Shown here one piece after another: positions 7,114 through 15,447 of a stretch of DNA of 35,547 nt; position 1 is the stretch's first letter, and every line of letters starts with the position of its first letter. The notes beneath the pieces are model-generated. The model ran no database searches. It was not told where the DNA came from and saw nothing but the letters and a program-made list of their open reading frames with translations. The stretch is from Verrucomicrobia bacterium UBA3841. Lineage in GTDB: Bacteria; Verrucomicrobiota; Kiritimatiellia; RFP12; UBA1067. The DNA is taken from the NCBI GenBank assembly GCA_002392765.1, contig DGHT01000009.1, positions 1-35,547 of the forward strand. Reading direction: 5' to 3'. The position numbers were made by a program, and so were the translations under genes.

Positions 7114-7548
7114 ATGCGCCGCGCTATCGTTTCCATAGGCTCGAACATCGAACCGCGGCGCGAATACATCGGCAAGGCACTGCGCGCGCTGGCCGGAGTC
7201 CCGTCCACGCGCCTCGTGCGCGCGAGCGGCATAATCGAAACCGACGGTGTGGACGTGCCCGCCGAGTACGCCTCGATGAAGTTTCTCAATTGCGCCGCGA
7301 TTCTCGAAACCTCTCTCCCCCCGCTGGAGCTCCTCGACGCGCTCCAGGCGATAGAAACGTCGCTCGGCCGCGCGAGAACGGTGAGAAACGGGCCAAGGAC
7401 GATCGATCTCGACATCGTGGACTACGACGGAATCGAAATGTCGCATCCGCGTCTCGTCCTTCCGCATCCAAGGGCGCGGGAGCGCGATTTCGTGAAAATC
7501 CCCGTCAGGGAGATCGCGAAAGGAAACGTCCCGCCCTGCTGCCTGTGA
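7114..7548 (+). CDS. folK: 2-amino-4-hydroxy-6-hydroxymethyldihydropteridine pyrophosphokinase
   Basis: 144 residues. FolK (HPPK) transfers pyrophosphate from ATP to the pterin alcohol in folate synthesis. Seen here are SIGSNIEPRREYI at the N-terminus, FLNCAAILET, a central ETSLGRARTVRNGPRTIDLDI block with the magnesium-binding DLD, and HPRLVLPHPRARERDFV. It is the last gene of the plus-strand operon. Its final 44 bp overlap the 3' end of the convergent amidohydrolase gene. The tail after DFVKIPV is shorter than in many HPPKs, but the catalytic core is complete. Confidence 0.92.
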   Translation: MRRAIVSIGSNIEPRREYIGKALRALAGVPSTRLVRASGIIETDGVDVPAEYASMKFLNCAAILETSLPPLELLDALQAIETSLGRARTVRNGPRTIDLDIVDYDGIEMSHPRLVLPHPRARERDFVKIPVREIAKGNVPPCCL

Positions 7549-9079
7549 ACCGGCCCGAATCGTAAGTCAGGACGCCGTTGACGAACACCTTCTCCATTCC
7601 TGAAGCGAAAGCGTGAGGATGCGCGTAGGTGGAGTTCGACCTGAACGACCCCGGTCTCCACACGATCACGTCCGCCGCCGCGCCGCGTTCGAGTACACCG
7701 CGCGATTTTATCCCGAATCTGGCCGCCGGGACTGACGTCATGCGCATTACGATCTCCTCCAGCGGGAATCCCAGCGCTCTCAGGCGGGTGACGAACTCCG
7801 GCATCGTCGAATAGGCTCTCGGATGCGGGTGGTCGAGTCCGAGCGGTCCGTGCGGTGACCTCAGCGACGCATCCGAGCCCGGTACGATCCACGGAAGCGA
7901 AAGTATCTTGTCGAGATTCTCCTCGGACATGGAGAAGAAAAACGCGCCGGTGCGGCAAAGGTCGAGCGAAAGAACGTCCGCCGTCAATTCGCCGGGGGAA
8001 GGATACTCGCCCGCCGAAAGGATGTCGCTTACTCTCATGCCTGAATAGCGCCGCGTCTTTTCGTGCCAGGTGCCGCCTATCATCACCGCAGTCCAGTCGC
8101 GTCCCGAACCGTTTATTTCCGAAACGATCCTCGCGCGCAGCGCCGGGTCGGCGAGACGCGCCATCTCGGCCTTCGCCGCGCCCTCCTGGGCCCAATCCGG
8201 AAGAACGATGTCGAGATCCGTTCCGGCTGCGCAGTACGGATATCTGTCGCTTCCGAGGAACAAGCCCTCCGCTATGGCATCCTCGATTTTGCAGATGACG
8301 TCGTCGAGCTTGCCCCAGTTGGCCTTTCCTGAAGTCTTGAGATGCGATATTTCCACTCTGACGCCGGACTTTCTGGCAAGATCGGCTGTTTCGTCGATCG
8401 CCTCCAGAATGGAGTCGCCTTCGCTGCGCATGTGCGTCGCGTAAAGTCCGCCCTTCGCGGCCGTGACCGACGCTAGCGCGAGAACCTCCTCCGGCGCGGC
8501 GTACCTTCCGGGCTGGTATATGAGCCCTGTAGTCAATCCCCATCCGCCCGCCTCGAGAGACTCTTCGAGAATCCGCTCCATCTCGCGGAGCTCGTCGGGG
8601 GTAGACGGTCTTCCCGCGTACCCCACGACCGACGAGCGCAGCGTGTTGTGTCCGACGAACTGGACGGTGTTGAGGGCGATGCCGCCTTCTTCGACCGTCT
8701 TGCGGTATTCCGCGAAAGAGCGCCAGACGAGCCTGTCGCCCAGAAGCGACGCCCAGTCGGACGAAAGACGCGCCTCGCCGTAGCGCGGCGCGGCGGAGCC
8801 GCCGCACTGTCCGTTAACCTCGGTCGTTATGCCCTGGGATATCTTGGAAGGCGCGTCCGGCTCCAGCACGAGATACGCGTCCGAATGCGCGTGCGAGTCG
8901 ATGAACCCCGGCGAAACCACGCTGCCGGCGGCGTCGACTACCGTGTCCGCATCCGTCCCGCGCGGCGCGGCTCCCGTGAAAACTTCGGCTATCCTGTCCC
9001 CCGAAAGGAGCACGGCGCCGCGGAAGGCGGCGCCGCCGAGACCGTCTATGACGGTGGCGTTGTCGATGAGAACGCTCAT
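7505..9079 (-). CDS. N-acyl-D-amino-acid deacylase-like amidohydrolase
   Basis: 524 residues of the amidohydrolase superfamily, D-aminoacylase branch, which removes N-acyl groups using a TIM-barrel zinc site. The first metal motif is DSHAHSD (61-67). A bridging Cys in NGQCGG (C92), His in ATHMRSEG (H216), His in ISHLKTSG (H246) and Asp in PGSDASLR (D403) match the family's zinc ligands and catalytic Asp. The C-terminus returns to the small beta domain (GAAADVIVWRP). There is no signal peptide, so it acts in the cytoplasm. It overlaps the symporter stop by 4 nt (ATGA), so it is the last gene of the sialic-acid operon. The substrate may be an N-acetylated sugar or amino acid released from sialoglycans; that is a guess. 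Confidence 0.82.
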   Translation of the reverse strand: MSVLIDNATVIDGLGGAAFRGAVLLSGDRIAEVFTGAAPRGTDADTVVDAAGSVVSPGFIDSHAHSDAYLVLEPDAPSKISQGITTEVNGQCGGSAAPRYGEARLSSDWASLLGDRLVWRSFAEYRKTVEEGGIALNTVQFVGHNTLRSSVVGYAGRPSTPDELREMERILEESLEAGGWGLTTGLIYQPGRYAAPEEVLALASVTAAKGGLYATHMRSEGDSILEAIDETADLARKSGVRVEISHLKTSGKANWGKLDDVICKIEDAIAEGLFLGSDRYPYCAAGTDLDIVLPDWAQEGAAKAEMARLADPALRARIVSEINGSGRDWTAVMIGGTWHEKTRRYSGMRVSDILSAGEYPSPGELTADVLSLDLCRTGAFFFSMSEENLDKILSLPWIVPGSDASLRSPHGPLGLDHPHPRAYSTMPEFVTRLRALGFPLEEIVMRMTSVPAARFGIKSRGVLERGAAADVIVWRPGSFRSNSTYAHPHAFASGMEKVFVNGVLTYDSGRFTGSRAGRFLSRSP

Positions 9080-11757
9080 TTGGCGAGTGTTTTGAGAGTA
9101 AGGCCCGTCAGGTCTTTATCCTTCCCGCCCGTGAAGAACGAGCAGATGTAGCTGACGGCGACGCACACGACAAGACCGATGCCTCCGAGAAGGAACGGAT
9201 GGAACTTGAGCCCGAACACGTCGCAGCCCATGATCTCGCAGCTGAAGCAGACGAAATAGTTCGCGGCAAGACCCAGGACCGCAGCCATGCCCTTTATGCG
9301 CGGAATGAACACGCCCATGAAGAAAAGCCCCGTGAGCCCGGCGGTCAGCATCGCAATGTACTTGTTGAAGTTGTCGAAAAGCGCCTGCGCCTCGCTGCCC
9401 GCGAGAATCAGAGCGGCGGCGATGCCCACGATTCCTATGACATACGTGCTGATCTGTCCGCAGCGGATCTGCGCCTTGCCGCTTATGCCGGGTTTGAAGC
9501 GCTTGATGAAATCGGTCACGACGGCGGTCGACGCCGAGGAGAGGTTCGCGGAAAGGGTGGATATCGTGGCCGCGAAAACGGCGGCGATCACAAGCCCCGC
9601 CAGCCACGGCGGCATCTGCGTGGCCATGAACGTCGGCAGGACGGAATCGCCCTTCTGCATCGTCACCTCCATCGCCTCGGGATGCGTACGGTAGAACACG
9701 AACAGCGCCATGCCGATTCCGTAGAACACGATCTGCGCGAATACGCTCATGCAGCCGTTGAACCACAGCGAACGCTTGGTCGCGTTTTCGTCGGGCGTCG
9801 CGATATAGCGCTGGATCACGCACTGGTCGCTCGTGTAGGACGAAAGGTTCGAAATAAGGCCCTGGACGGCTACGACCCAGAATACGGGCTGCGTAAGGAG
9901 GAAGCGGAAATCCCACATCCTGTTTTTGCCCGACTCTTCGGCTATGTTCCAAAACGTCGAGAAGTGCGCTCCCTCCGGTCCGGTCTTGAGAATCAGAATC
10001 ACGAGCACCGAAACAGCTCCGCCCATGAGCACGATACCCTGCACGAAATCGCTCCAGATCACGGCTTCGAGACCGCCGAGCGAACAGTAGATCATCGTAA
10101 GTATTCCGCATATCAGAATGCACGCGTCTATCGAAACGCCCGTCACCGCGTTGAGCGCGATCGCCGGGAGAAGCGTGACGACGGCGACGCGGCAGACCAT
10201 GAACACGATGAACGCGGCCGATCCGAACAGCCTGACGCCGAGGTTGAAGCGCTTTTCGAGATATTCGTAGGCGGACGTTATCCCGAGGCGGCAGAAGAAC
10301 GGCAGGTAGTAGTATATCGCCACCGGCGCCATGCCGATGATGAAGAACGCCATCACGAAGTAGCGCCAGTCCTGCAGATACGCCTGCGTCGGGATCGCGA
10401 TGAACGTTATGGACGAAAGCATCGTCGCGAAAATGCTCATTCCGGCCACGTACCACGGAATGCGGTTGCCGCCGCGGAAGTAGTCGTTTTCGTCCTTCTT
10501 CTTGAAAATGAAGAAGCACGCCATGCCCACCATCAAAAGCGCATACACGCCGACCACCGCCCAGGCCGTGGCTCCGAACTTGCCGGTCTTTTTGAACTGC
10601 GCCACCGAAACCGAGTCGGTGCGTTCTTTCGGCGCGACTTCTCCGCCCGCGATGACGAGCGTGTAGTCCTCCGCCGTCTTTCCAGTCTTGAGCGCGGCGG
10701 CCGCCCCGCAGCGCGGACGGTCGCCGTCGGCGATCTGTCCGTACTCGCACCATGCGCCCGTCACGGCGTTGAACGCGAGGATTTTCCTCTGCCAGCCGAG
10801 TTTGCCGGCGTCGGTGCACGGGTACCATTCATTGAAGAAAGCGGCGTCCTCCGGCGAGGCCGTCCCGGCTTCGGCGCTTTCCTTGAGCGAGTTCGCACGG
10901 GTTTTGTTCTTCCAGCCCTGTTCGCCGTATCCGCCGACAAGAAGGATATGCTGGTGTCCGCTCGGCAGAAACGCCGCGCCGATCGTCGTCGTGTTTTCCG
11001 GAAGAGGAGGAAGCGTGCGCCACGGCGTGTCGAGCCCCATCGCCTTCTCGTTGCCGATCGCGGAGAGGACGAGCGCATGTCCGTCGTGGAGCGGCTCGGA
11101 TGTCGCCGCGTCATATCCGCCGTATACGACGAGCACCTTCTCTTTCTGGTCGCCGTTCTGGATCGCGGCCACGTGCTGGAGACGGGCCGGACCCGGAATC
11201 GCGGACACTTCCTCCCACTTGCGCGCGTCCTTTTTCGCGGCGGAAAGATCGATGCGCCATATCTTGTCCCGACCGACTACATACACCGTATCGCCGTCCG
11301 CGGCCGCCGCGCCCATTCTGACCGGCTCCGGCAGATCGGGGAGAGACTCGGCGCTCGCGTCTTTCCTGAGGACGAACGCGGACTTGAAAACCGTCGCGGC
11401 ATCCTTGTCAGCCGTGCCGCCCGCGCAGAAAAGACCGTCCTTGACGGCGGCGCATACGCCTTCTGCGACAGGCTGCGGCAGTTCGCCCGCCTTCGTCCAC
11501 GATCCGTCTGCGGCGCGGACGAAGACGTCTTTTCTGAAAACCTTTTCGTCGCCTTCGAAATCGCTGCCGCCCGCGACCAGGAACGATCCGTCCTGGAGAA
11601 ATCCTCCGAACGGACGCGCCACGCGCGCCGGGCCGTTGGTCGGCTGGTTCCACTCCACCGCAATCGGGGCGGCGGAGACATTCCGGCATGCAAGTGCGAT
11701 CGCGACGGCAGCGGCGGACAGAAGTCCGCGGGCCGCTTTGCTGTGTTGAACTAACAT
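9076..11757 (-). CDS. Kelch/NanM-like domain fused to Na+/solute symporter (SSS family)
   Basis: 893 residues. A signal peptide (about 1-30) leads into a Kelch-type beta-propeller (about 31-390) with repeated blades such as GSFLVAGGS, VLVVYGGYD, ILLVGGYGE and TLVIAGGE. This resembles the cyclically permuted mutarotases related to NanM, which interconvert sialic-acid anomers. From about 396 follow some 13 hydrophobic segments of a sodium/solute symporter, with the SSS landmarks DYFRGGNRIPWYVAGMS and YCSLGGLEAVIWSDFVQ. The propeller would face the periplasm and hand substrate to the channel. Position between sialidase and amidohydrolase genes points to sialic acid, but SSS proteins carry many solutes. 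The start has an AAAGGA site, and the upstream gap holds a small CCCGC/GCGGG hairpin. Confidence 0.85.
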   Translation of the reverse strand: MLVQHSKAARGLLSAAAVAIALACRNVSAAPIAVEWNQPTNGPARVARPFGGFLQDGSFLVAGGSDFEGDEKVFRKDVFVRAADGSWTKAGELPQPVAEGVCAAVKDGLFCAGGTADKDAATVFKSAFVLRKDASAESLPDLPEPVRMGAAAADGDTVYVVGRDKIWRIDLSAAKKDARKWEEVSAIPGPARLQHVAAIQNGDQKEKVLVVYGGYDAATSEPLHDGHALVLSAIGNEKAMGLDTPWRTLPPLPENTTTIGAAFLPSGHQHILLVGGYGEQGWKNKTRANSLKESAEAGTASPEDAAFFNEWYPCTDAGKLGWQRKILAFNAVTGAWCEYGQIADGDRPRCGAAAALKTGKTAEDYTLVIAGGEVAPKERTDSVSVAQFKKTGKFGATAWAVVGVYALLMVGMACFFIFKKKDENDYFRGGNRIPWYVAGMSIFATMLSSITFIAIPTQAYLQDWRYFVMAFFIIGMAPVAIYYYLPFFCRLGITSAYEYLEKRFNLGVRLFGSAAFIVFMVCRVAVVTLLPAIALNAVTGVSIDACILICGILTMIYCSLGGLEAVIWSDFVQGIVLMGGAVSVLVILILKTGPEGAHFSTFWNIAEESGKNRMWDFRFLLTQPVFWVVAVQGLISNLSSYTSDQCVIQRYIATPDENATKRSLWFNGCMSVFAQIVFYGIGMALFVFYRTHPEAMEVTMQKGDSVLPTFMATQMPPWLAGLVIAAVFAATISTLSANLSSASTAVVTDFIKRFKPGISGKAQIRCGQISTYVIGIVGIAAALILAGSEAQALFDNFNKYIAMLTAGLTGLFFMGVFIPRIKGMAAVLGLAANYFVCFSCEIMGCDVFGLKFHPFLLGGIGLVVCVAVSYICSFFTGGKDKDLTGLTLKTLAK

Positions 11758-11783
11758 TGTCTCATCCTTTCTTTGGCTGGCGG

Positions 11784-11797
11784 CCCGCCTTCGCGGG
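11784..11797. repeat. Small palindrome between sialidase and symporter genes
   Basis: CCCGC-CTTC-GCGGG, a 5-bp GC stem with a four-base loop, in the 42-bp gap. It resembles the core of common intergenic palindromes of the 'CCCGCGAAGGCGGG' type. It lies just upstream of the symporter ribosome site and could attenuate or stabilise the operon mRNA. Confidence 0.5.
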
Positions 11798-11799
11798 AA

Positions 11800-12882
11800 T
11801 TACATCTTCGGTTCCGGCAGCGCGTCTTTCTTCGACACTGTGACGAAATCGATCGAACCGTACCCGGCCGTCTCGTAGAGAACGCCGATGTCGCCGTTCG
11901 GGAGAATCGTCATGTCGGAATAAGCCGCGCCGGCGGGTTCGACGCAAAAGCCCTCGTTCCACGTAAGACCGTTGTCGGCCGACGCCCTGACGTAGAGAAG
12001 CGCGCGCCTGTTGGGGCTCTTGCAGTTCGAGAACAGAAGTTTGTCGCCGTAACGCATTATCTGCGCGTTGCACTGCGGGTCGGCGAGCGAACTGTCGTAG
12101 CGCGACTCCCAGGTGGCGCCGCGGTCCCTGGTGACGTGTATCTGCCTGCCGCCGCCGCGCCAGCGGGAGTTGATCATCCACGCGCCGTCCGTCAGTTCGA
12201 CGACCTTGCACTCGTCTCCGTTCTTGACGGGCTTCCCGATCGCCTTCCACGTTTTGCCGTGGTCCTCCGAGCCGAAGAGCGCGTTGCCGTCGTTCACGTG
12301 CACGATCGTGTGCAGAAGCGTTCCGTCCTTCGTCTGTATTCCGGATCCGGACGTTATGAAGATGAACCCGCCCTGCGACTGCTTCTTTCCGAAGGGCCAT
12401 TCCGGGAAGGATATGTCTCTGGAGATGTCGCGGGGCTTCGACCAGGTTTTCCCGTTGTCGGCGGATTCCTGCACGTAGAACTGGAACACGCCGTGGTTCT
12501 TTTTCGACTCCCAGACGTTGTAGAAGAGGAATATCTTCTTCGTCTGCGAATCGACTATGAACGACGGATCGGATCCCGCCCAGTGCTCGCTGTCGTCCCA
12601 TTTCCACGTCCACGTGTTCGCGGGCGCGGTCCACGTCTTTCCGCCGTCGGACGAGCGGCGGCAGGTGATGTTTATGGACTGCGAGGAATTCAAATCCCCG
12701 CCGTGGTCCTTCCTCGCGTCGCACACCGCAACGAGATCGCCGTTCGGCGCGGTGCAAAGCGCCGGTATCCTGTAGACCCTGATTCCGTTGTCGTTCGACT
12801 TCCACAAAACGGTCTTCCCCGCGGCGGGGAGTATTGCGGGCACCGCCGCGAGAGCGGCCGCCGCGATCGATTTTAGATTCAT
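11800..12882 (-). CDS. Secreted exo-alpha-sialidase (neuraminidase, GH33-type)
   Basis: 360 residues. A signal peptide (1-22) exports it to the periplasm or outside. The YRIP motif (37-40) carries the first arginine of the triad that holds the sialic-acid carboxylate. Five Asp-boxes of the S-x-D-x-G-x-T-W type lie at 77-84, 140-147, 205-212, 251-258 and 301-308, the last three spaced through the beta-propeller. CDARKDHGGD (54-63) fits the acid/base Asp region and AYSDMT (320-325) may carry the nucleophile Tyr. I chose the start at 12882 because it opens the signal peptide, has an AAGGA site and overlaps the epimerase stop by 4 nt; a longer frame upstream runs through the epimerase gene. It would release terminal sialic acid from host glycans. 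Confidence 0.9.
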   Translation of the reverse strand: MNLKSIAAAALAAVPAILPAAGKTVLWKSNDNGIRVYRIPALCTAPNGDLVAVCDARKDHGGDLNSSQSINITCRRSSDGGKTWTAPANTWTWKWDDSEHWAGSDPSFIVDSQTKKIFLFYNVWESKKNHGVFQFYVQESADNGKTWSKPRDISRDISFPEWPFGKKQSQGGFIFITSGSGIQTKDGTLLHTIVHVNDGNALFGSEDHGKTWKAIGKPVKNGDECKVVELTDGAWMINSRWRGGGRQIHVTRDRGATWESRYDSSLADPQCNAQIMRYGDKLLFSNCKSPNRRALLYVRASADNGLTWNEGFCVEPAGAAYSDMTILPNGDIGVLYETAGYGSIDFVTVSKKDALPEPKM

Positions 12883-14108
12883 CTTGAAATCCTTCCGCGC
12901 CTTGCGCATTCCGATTTTAGATTGGCCTTCCTGTCCTTCTCGATGGCCTCGGTAAGTTCCATCGCCTTGACGAGCATGCGGGGGATGTGGAATGGCCCTT
13001 TGAAGATATTGCCCTTTGCGGGCTGCGCGACGGTGCCGTCGCGGTGGAGATAGCCGTACCATTCCGGGAATTTCTTGTCCTTGAGGTGTTTCCACGCCCA
13101 GTCGCCGGAAAGCCTGTGCCACTCCATGTATTTCGGGTCGCCGGTCAGTTTGTACGCGTACGCCGTCGCGATGATGGTCTCGCACTGCGGCCACCAGAAC
13201 TTCATATCCTGCTCGTAGCACTGCGGCGGGAGGTTGCGGCAGTCCTTGAACGATATGATGCCGCCGTACTTCTTGTCCCAGCCCCAGTCCCACGACCAGT
13301 CGAGTATCTTGAGCGCGGTCTTGACAAGTTCCGCGTCTCCGCGCGCTACGGCCACGTCCATGAGGAACCAGCTCGTCTCGATGCAGTGTCCGGGATTGAT
13401 GGTGCGCCCGGCGAGCGTGTCGATGAACTCTCCGTTCGGCCCGACTGTCTCCAGAAGAGCCTTGAATTCGGGATGGATGAAATACTTCGTCAGCTGGTCG
13501 ATCGACTCCGTGATCTGGATGTCCAGGACGGGGTCGGACGATATCTGCTTGAGAACGTTCGCCACGTTGATGAGAATCATCGTAAGCGAATGCCCGCGCG
13601 TCTGGACGCAATCCTCGAACTTGGGCGGCATCCATTTCTTCGGGTTGGCCGCGAACTTCCTGATTCGCTTGAAAAGCGCCAACGCTTTATCGCCCCACGC
13701 CTTGTCGCCGCTCGCGAGCGAATACTCCGCGTACGCCATCGCCGCGAAGCATTCCGAGAAGAGGTAGCGTCTGAGCCTGAGGCCCTTGCCCTCGGCCGTC
13801 ACCTCGAAATAGGCGCGGCCGCTGGGCGCGAAACAGTGGTTTTCGAGGAATTTGCAGCAGCTGAGCGAGGCCGCAAGCCACGCCGGTTCCTTCTTGACGC
13901 GATTGTATGCATGCGCCGCCATCCAGCCGAAACGTCCCTGGAACCATACAGACTTCGTGGTGTCCATTAAAGACCCGTCGCGGTTGAGACAGGTGTACAC
14001 CCCTCCATTCTTTCTGTCCAGACCGAATCTCATCCAGAACGGCATGATGTTCCGCGTAAGTTCGTCGCGGTACACCGCGCTCCATTTGCCCCAATAGGAT
14101 TTGTTCAT
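12879..14108 (-). CDS. N-acylglucosamine 2-epimerase (AGE family)
   Basis: 409 residues, the usual length of the (alpha/alpha)6-barrel AGE/renin-binding-protein epimerases that interconvert ManNAc and GlcNAc. Family features are GGVYTCLNRDGS near residue 35, KSVWFQGRFGWM (53-64), the catalytic-type His residues in TRGHSLTMI and NPGHCIETSW, and EWYGYLHRDG toward the C-terminus. No signal peptide is present. In the operon it follows nanA by a 31-nt gap and would take ManNAc from the lyase to GlcNAc, the route used by Bacteroides-type sialic-acid users in place of the NanK/NanE kinase route. Cellobiose 2-epimerases look similar, but the context favours the amino-sugar enzyme. Confidence 0.85.
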   Translation of the reverse strand: MNKSYWGKWSAVYRDELTRNIMPFWMRFGLDRKNGGVYTCLNRDGSLMDTTKSVWFQGRFGWMAAHAYNRVKKEPAWLAASLSCCKFLENHCFAPSGRAYFEVTAEGKGLRLRRYLFSECFAAMAYAEYSLASGDKAWGDKALALFKRIRKFAANPKKWMPPKFEDCVQTRGHSLTMILINVANVLKQISSDPVLDIQITESIDQLTKYFIHPEFKALLETVGPNGEFIDTLAGRTINPGHCIETSWFLMDVAVARGDAELVKTALKILDWSWDWGWDKKYGGIISFKDCRNLPPQCYEQDMKFWWPQCETIIATAYAYKLTGDPKYMEWHRLSGDWAWKHLKDKKFPEWYGYLHRDGTVAQPAKGNIFKGPFHIPRMLVKAMELTEAIEKDRKANLKSECARRGRISR

Positions 14109-14139
14109 GACTTGCTCCCCGCCTAGTGCGCTGTTGCTG

Positions 14140-15036
14140 TTATTTGTAGCCTATCTTTTTGAGTCTGGCTACGATCTTGGCCTTCTCTTCTTTGGTCAGC
14201 GGCTTGAGAGGCGCGCGGACGGTCCCGAGATCCACGCCATGGACGGCGCACATCGCCTTGCCTGCGGCCACTCCACCGTATTCGACGAGAATATCGACTA
14301 TGTCGCAGACCTTCTTCATGTACTTCTCGCTGGTCTTGAGGTCGCCTTTCTTGACGGCGTCCCAGATTTTATAGTATAGACCGGCCGAGTAGTTGTACGT
14401 GGAGCCGATGGCGGATTTCGCGCCGAGCGCCACCGCGCCCGCGAACCACTCGTCGACGCCCCATGTGATGTCGTACTTGCCGCCGCACGCCCTGAGGCAG
14501 CGCTGGTACATGTAGAGATCGGGGTAGTTGAATTTGATGCCCGCGAGATTCTTGATCTTGCCGTCGGCCGCCTCGAGGAACTTCTGCATGTCGAAGGTGA
14601 CTCCGCTCATGGAAGTATGGTAATAGTAGAAAGGCGTCTTCTGGGCGAACTTGAGCGCCTCGTTGATATAGTCGATGAGCCCCTGGATGGAGCCGGGCCT
14701 GAAGAAGCACGGCGGAACGATAGACGTCGCGTCCATGCCGATCTTTTCGGCGTATCCCGCAAGCTCCTGCGTGTCGGGAAGCGACAGCGATCCGACATGC
14801 GCAATAAGATAAAGCTTGCCTTTGGCGGCCTTGACCCACTCGTCGAACACCTTCTTGCGCTCGGCCGTGGAGCAGTGTACTCCTTCTCCGGTCGTGCCGC
14901 TTACGTACACGCCGGTAACCTTCTGCTTGAGAAGCATGGCGGCCTGTTTCGGAATAACGTCGTAGTTTACGCTGCCGTCGTCGTTGAACGCTGTATGCGC
15001 TGCGGCGATCAGCCCTTCGAGTTTGCGAATTTTCAT
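14140..15036 (-). CDS. nanA: N-acetylneuraminate lyase
   Basis: 298 residues of the dihydrodipicolinate-synthase fold. GTTGEG (47-52) binds the pyruvate carboxylate; Tyr in FYYYH (137-139) and the Schiff-base lysine K168 in GIKFN are in the expected positions. The enzyme splits N-acetylneuraminate to ManNAc and pyruvate in the cytoplasm. It is the first gene of the sialic-acid operon, with a strong AGGAGG ribosome site 6-7 nt before the ATG and a TATAAT element further up. The sequence alone cannot exclude other members of this aldolase family, but the sialidase and epimerase next to it make NanA much the best reading. Confidence 0.9.
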   Translation of the reverse strand: MKIRKLEGLIAAAHTAFNDDGSVNYDVIPKQAAMLLKQKVTGVYVSGTTGEGVHCSTAERKKVFDEWVKAAKGKLYLIAHVGSLSLPDTQELAGYAEKIGMDATSIVPPCFFRPGSIQGLIDYINEALKFAQKTPFYYYHTSMSGVTFDMQKFLEAADGKIKNLAGIKFNYPDLYMYQRCLRACGGKYDITWGVDEWFAGAVALGAKSAIGSTYNYSAGLYYKIWDAVKKGDLKTSEKYMKKVCDIVDILVEYGGVAAGKAMCAVHGVDLGTVRAPLKPLTKEEKAKIVARLKKIGYK

Positions 15037-15042
15037 TTATTT

Positions 15043-15063
15043 CCTCCTTGAATACAAATTATA
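15043..15063 (-). promoter_or_regulatory. -10 element and ribosome site of the sialic-acid operon
   Basis: On the minus strand TATAAT (15063-15058) and AGGAGG (15048-15043) precede nanA. No good -35 is visible (TTTATT at the 17-bp distance), so an activator may be needed. The 15064-15125 stretch is AT-rich and is shared with the divergent tRNA-Met promoter. Confidence 0.5.
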
Positions 15064-15125
15064 ACAGAAATCGGAGAAAAAATAAATACTTTTGTCATAA
15101 ACTTTGTCCTCTACAAAAAAACATG

Positions 15126-15155
15126 TTGACACTCCCGACGGTTTTTTGGTAGAAT
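15126..15155 (+). promoter_or_regulatory. Promoter of tRNA-Met
   Basis: TTGACA (15126-15131), an 18-bp spacer and TAGAAT (15150-15155). The tRNA begins 15 bp after the -10. Confidence 0.75.
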
Positions 15156-15170
15156 ATTCGAAAATAATTT

Positions 15171-15246
15171 GGCGAGATAGCTCAGTTGGTAGAGCGCAGG
15201 ACTCATAAGCCTAAGGTCAAGGGTTCGATCCCCTTTCTCGCCACCA
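15171..15246 (+). tRNA. tRNA-Met (anticodon CAU)
   Basis: A 76-nt cloverleaf. The acceptor stem GGCGAGA/TCTCGCC is fully paired, the D-arm is GCTC/GAGC, the T-arm AAGGG-TTCGATC-CCCTT, and CCA is encoded. The anticodon loop CTCATAA gives CAU. The fully paired first base pair G-C marks an elongator, not an initiator. tRNA-Ile2 (CAU read after lysidine change) cannot be excluded. Only the three central pairs of the anticodon stem are canonical; both end pairs (C-A and A-G) are mismatched, which is unusual. Confidence 0.88.
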
Positions 15247-15262
15247 TTTTTTGGATTTGTGC

Positions 15263-15291
15263 TTGCATTTGCTTAGGATTTTCGATATAAT
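15263..15291 (+). promoter_or_regulatory. Promoter of tRNA-Leu
   Basis: TTGCAT (15263-15268), a 17-bp spacer and TATAAT (15286-15291), 19 bp before the tRNA. Having its own promoter suggests separate transcription from the tRNA-Met upstream. Confidence 0.75.
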
Positions 15292-15310
15292 ATTGGACGT
15301 TTGTTAAACT

Positions 15311-15394
15311 GCTCGGGTGGTGAAATGGCAGACACGCATGCTTGAGGTGCATGTGGGTAACTCCTTGCGGGTTCGAGTCCCGCCCCGAGCACCA
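15311..15394 (+). tRNA. tRNA-Leu (anticodon GAG)
   Basis: An 84-nt class II tRNA with a long variable arm. The acceptor GCTCGGG/CCCGAGC is fully paired, the anticodon stem CATGC/GCATG is perfect with loop TTGAGGT (anticodon GAG), the T-arm has GGTTCGAGTCC, and CCA is encoded. Confidence 0.93.
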
Positions 15395-15447
15395 TTCTTT
15401 CAATTCCGGAACGTTCCCCTGAATCGGCATATTCGTCTTTACGCAAT

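Noticed and set aside
9199..11754. An 851-codon open frame on the plus strand opposite the Kelch-symporter gene
   Set aside because: It has low-complexity, Arg/His/Glu-rich translation with no domain and is an antisense shadow of a clearly real gene in GC-rich DNA. The same holds for long open frames opposite rpoN, gspE/pilB, glyS, the epimerase and the sialidase.
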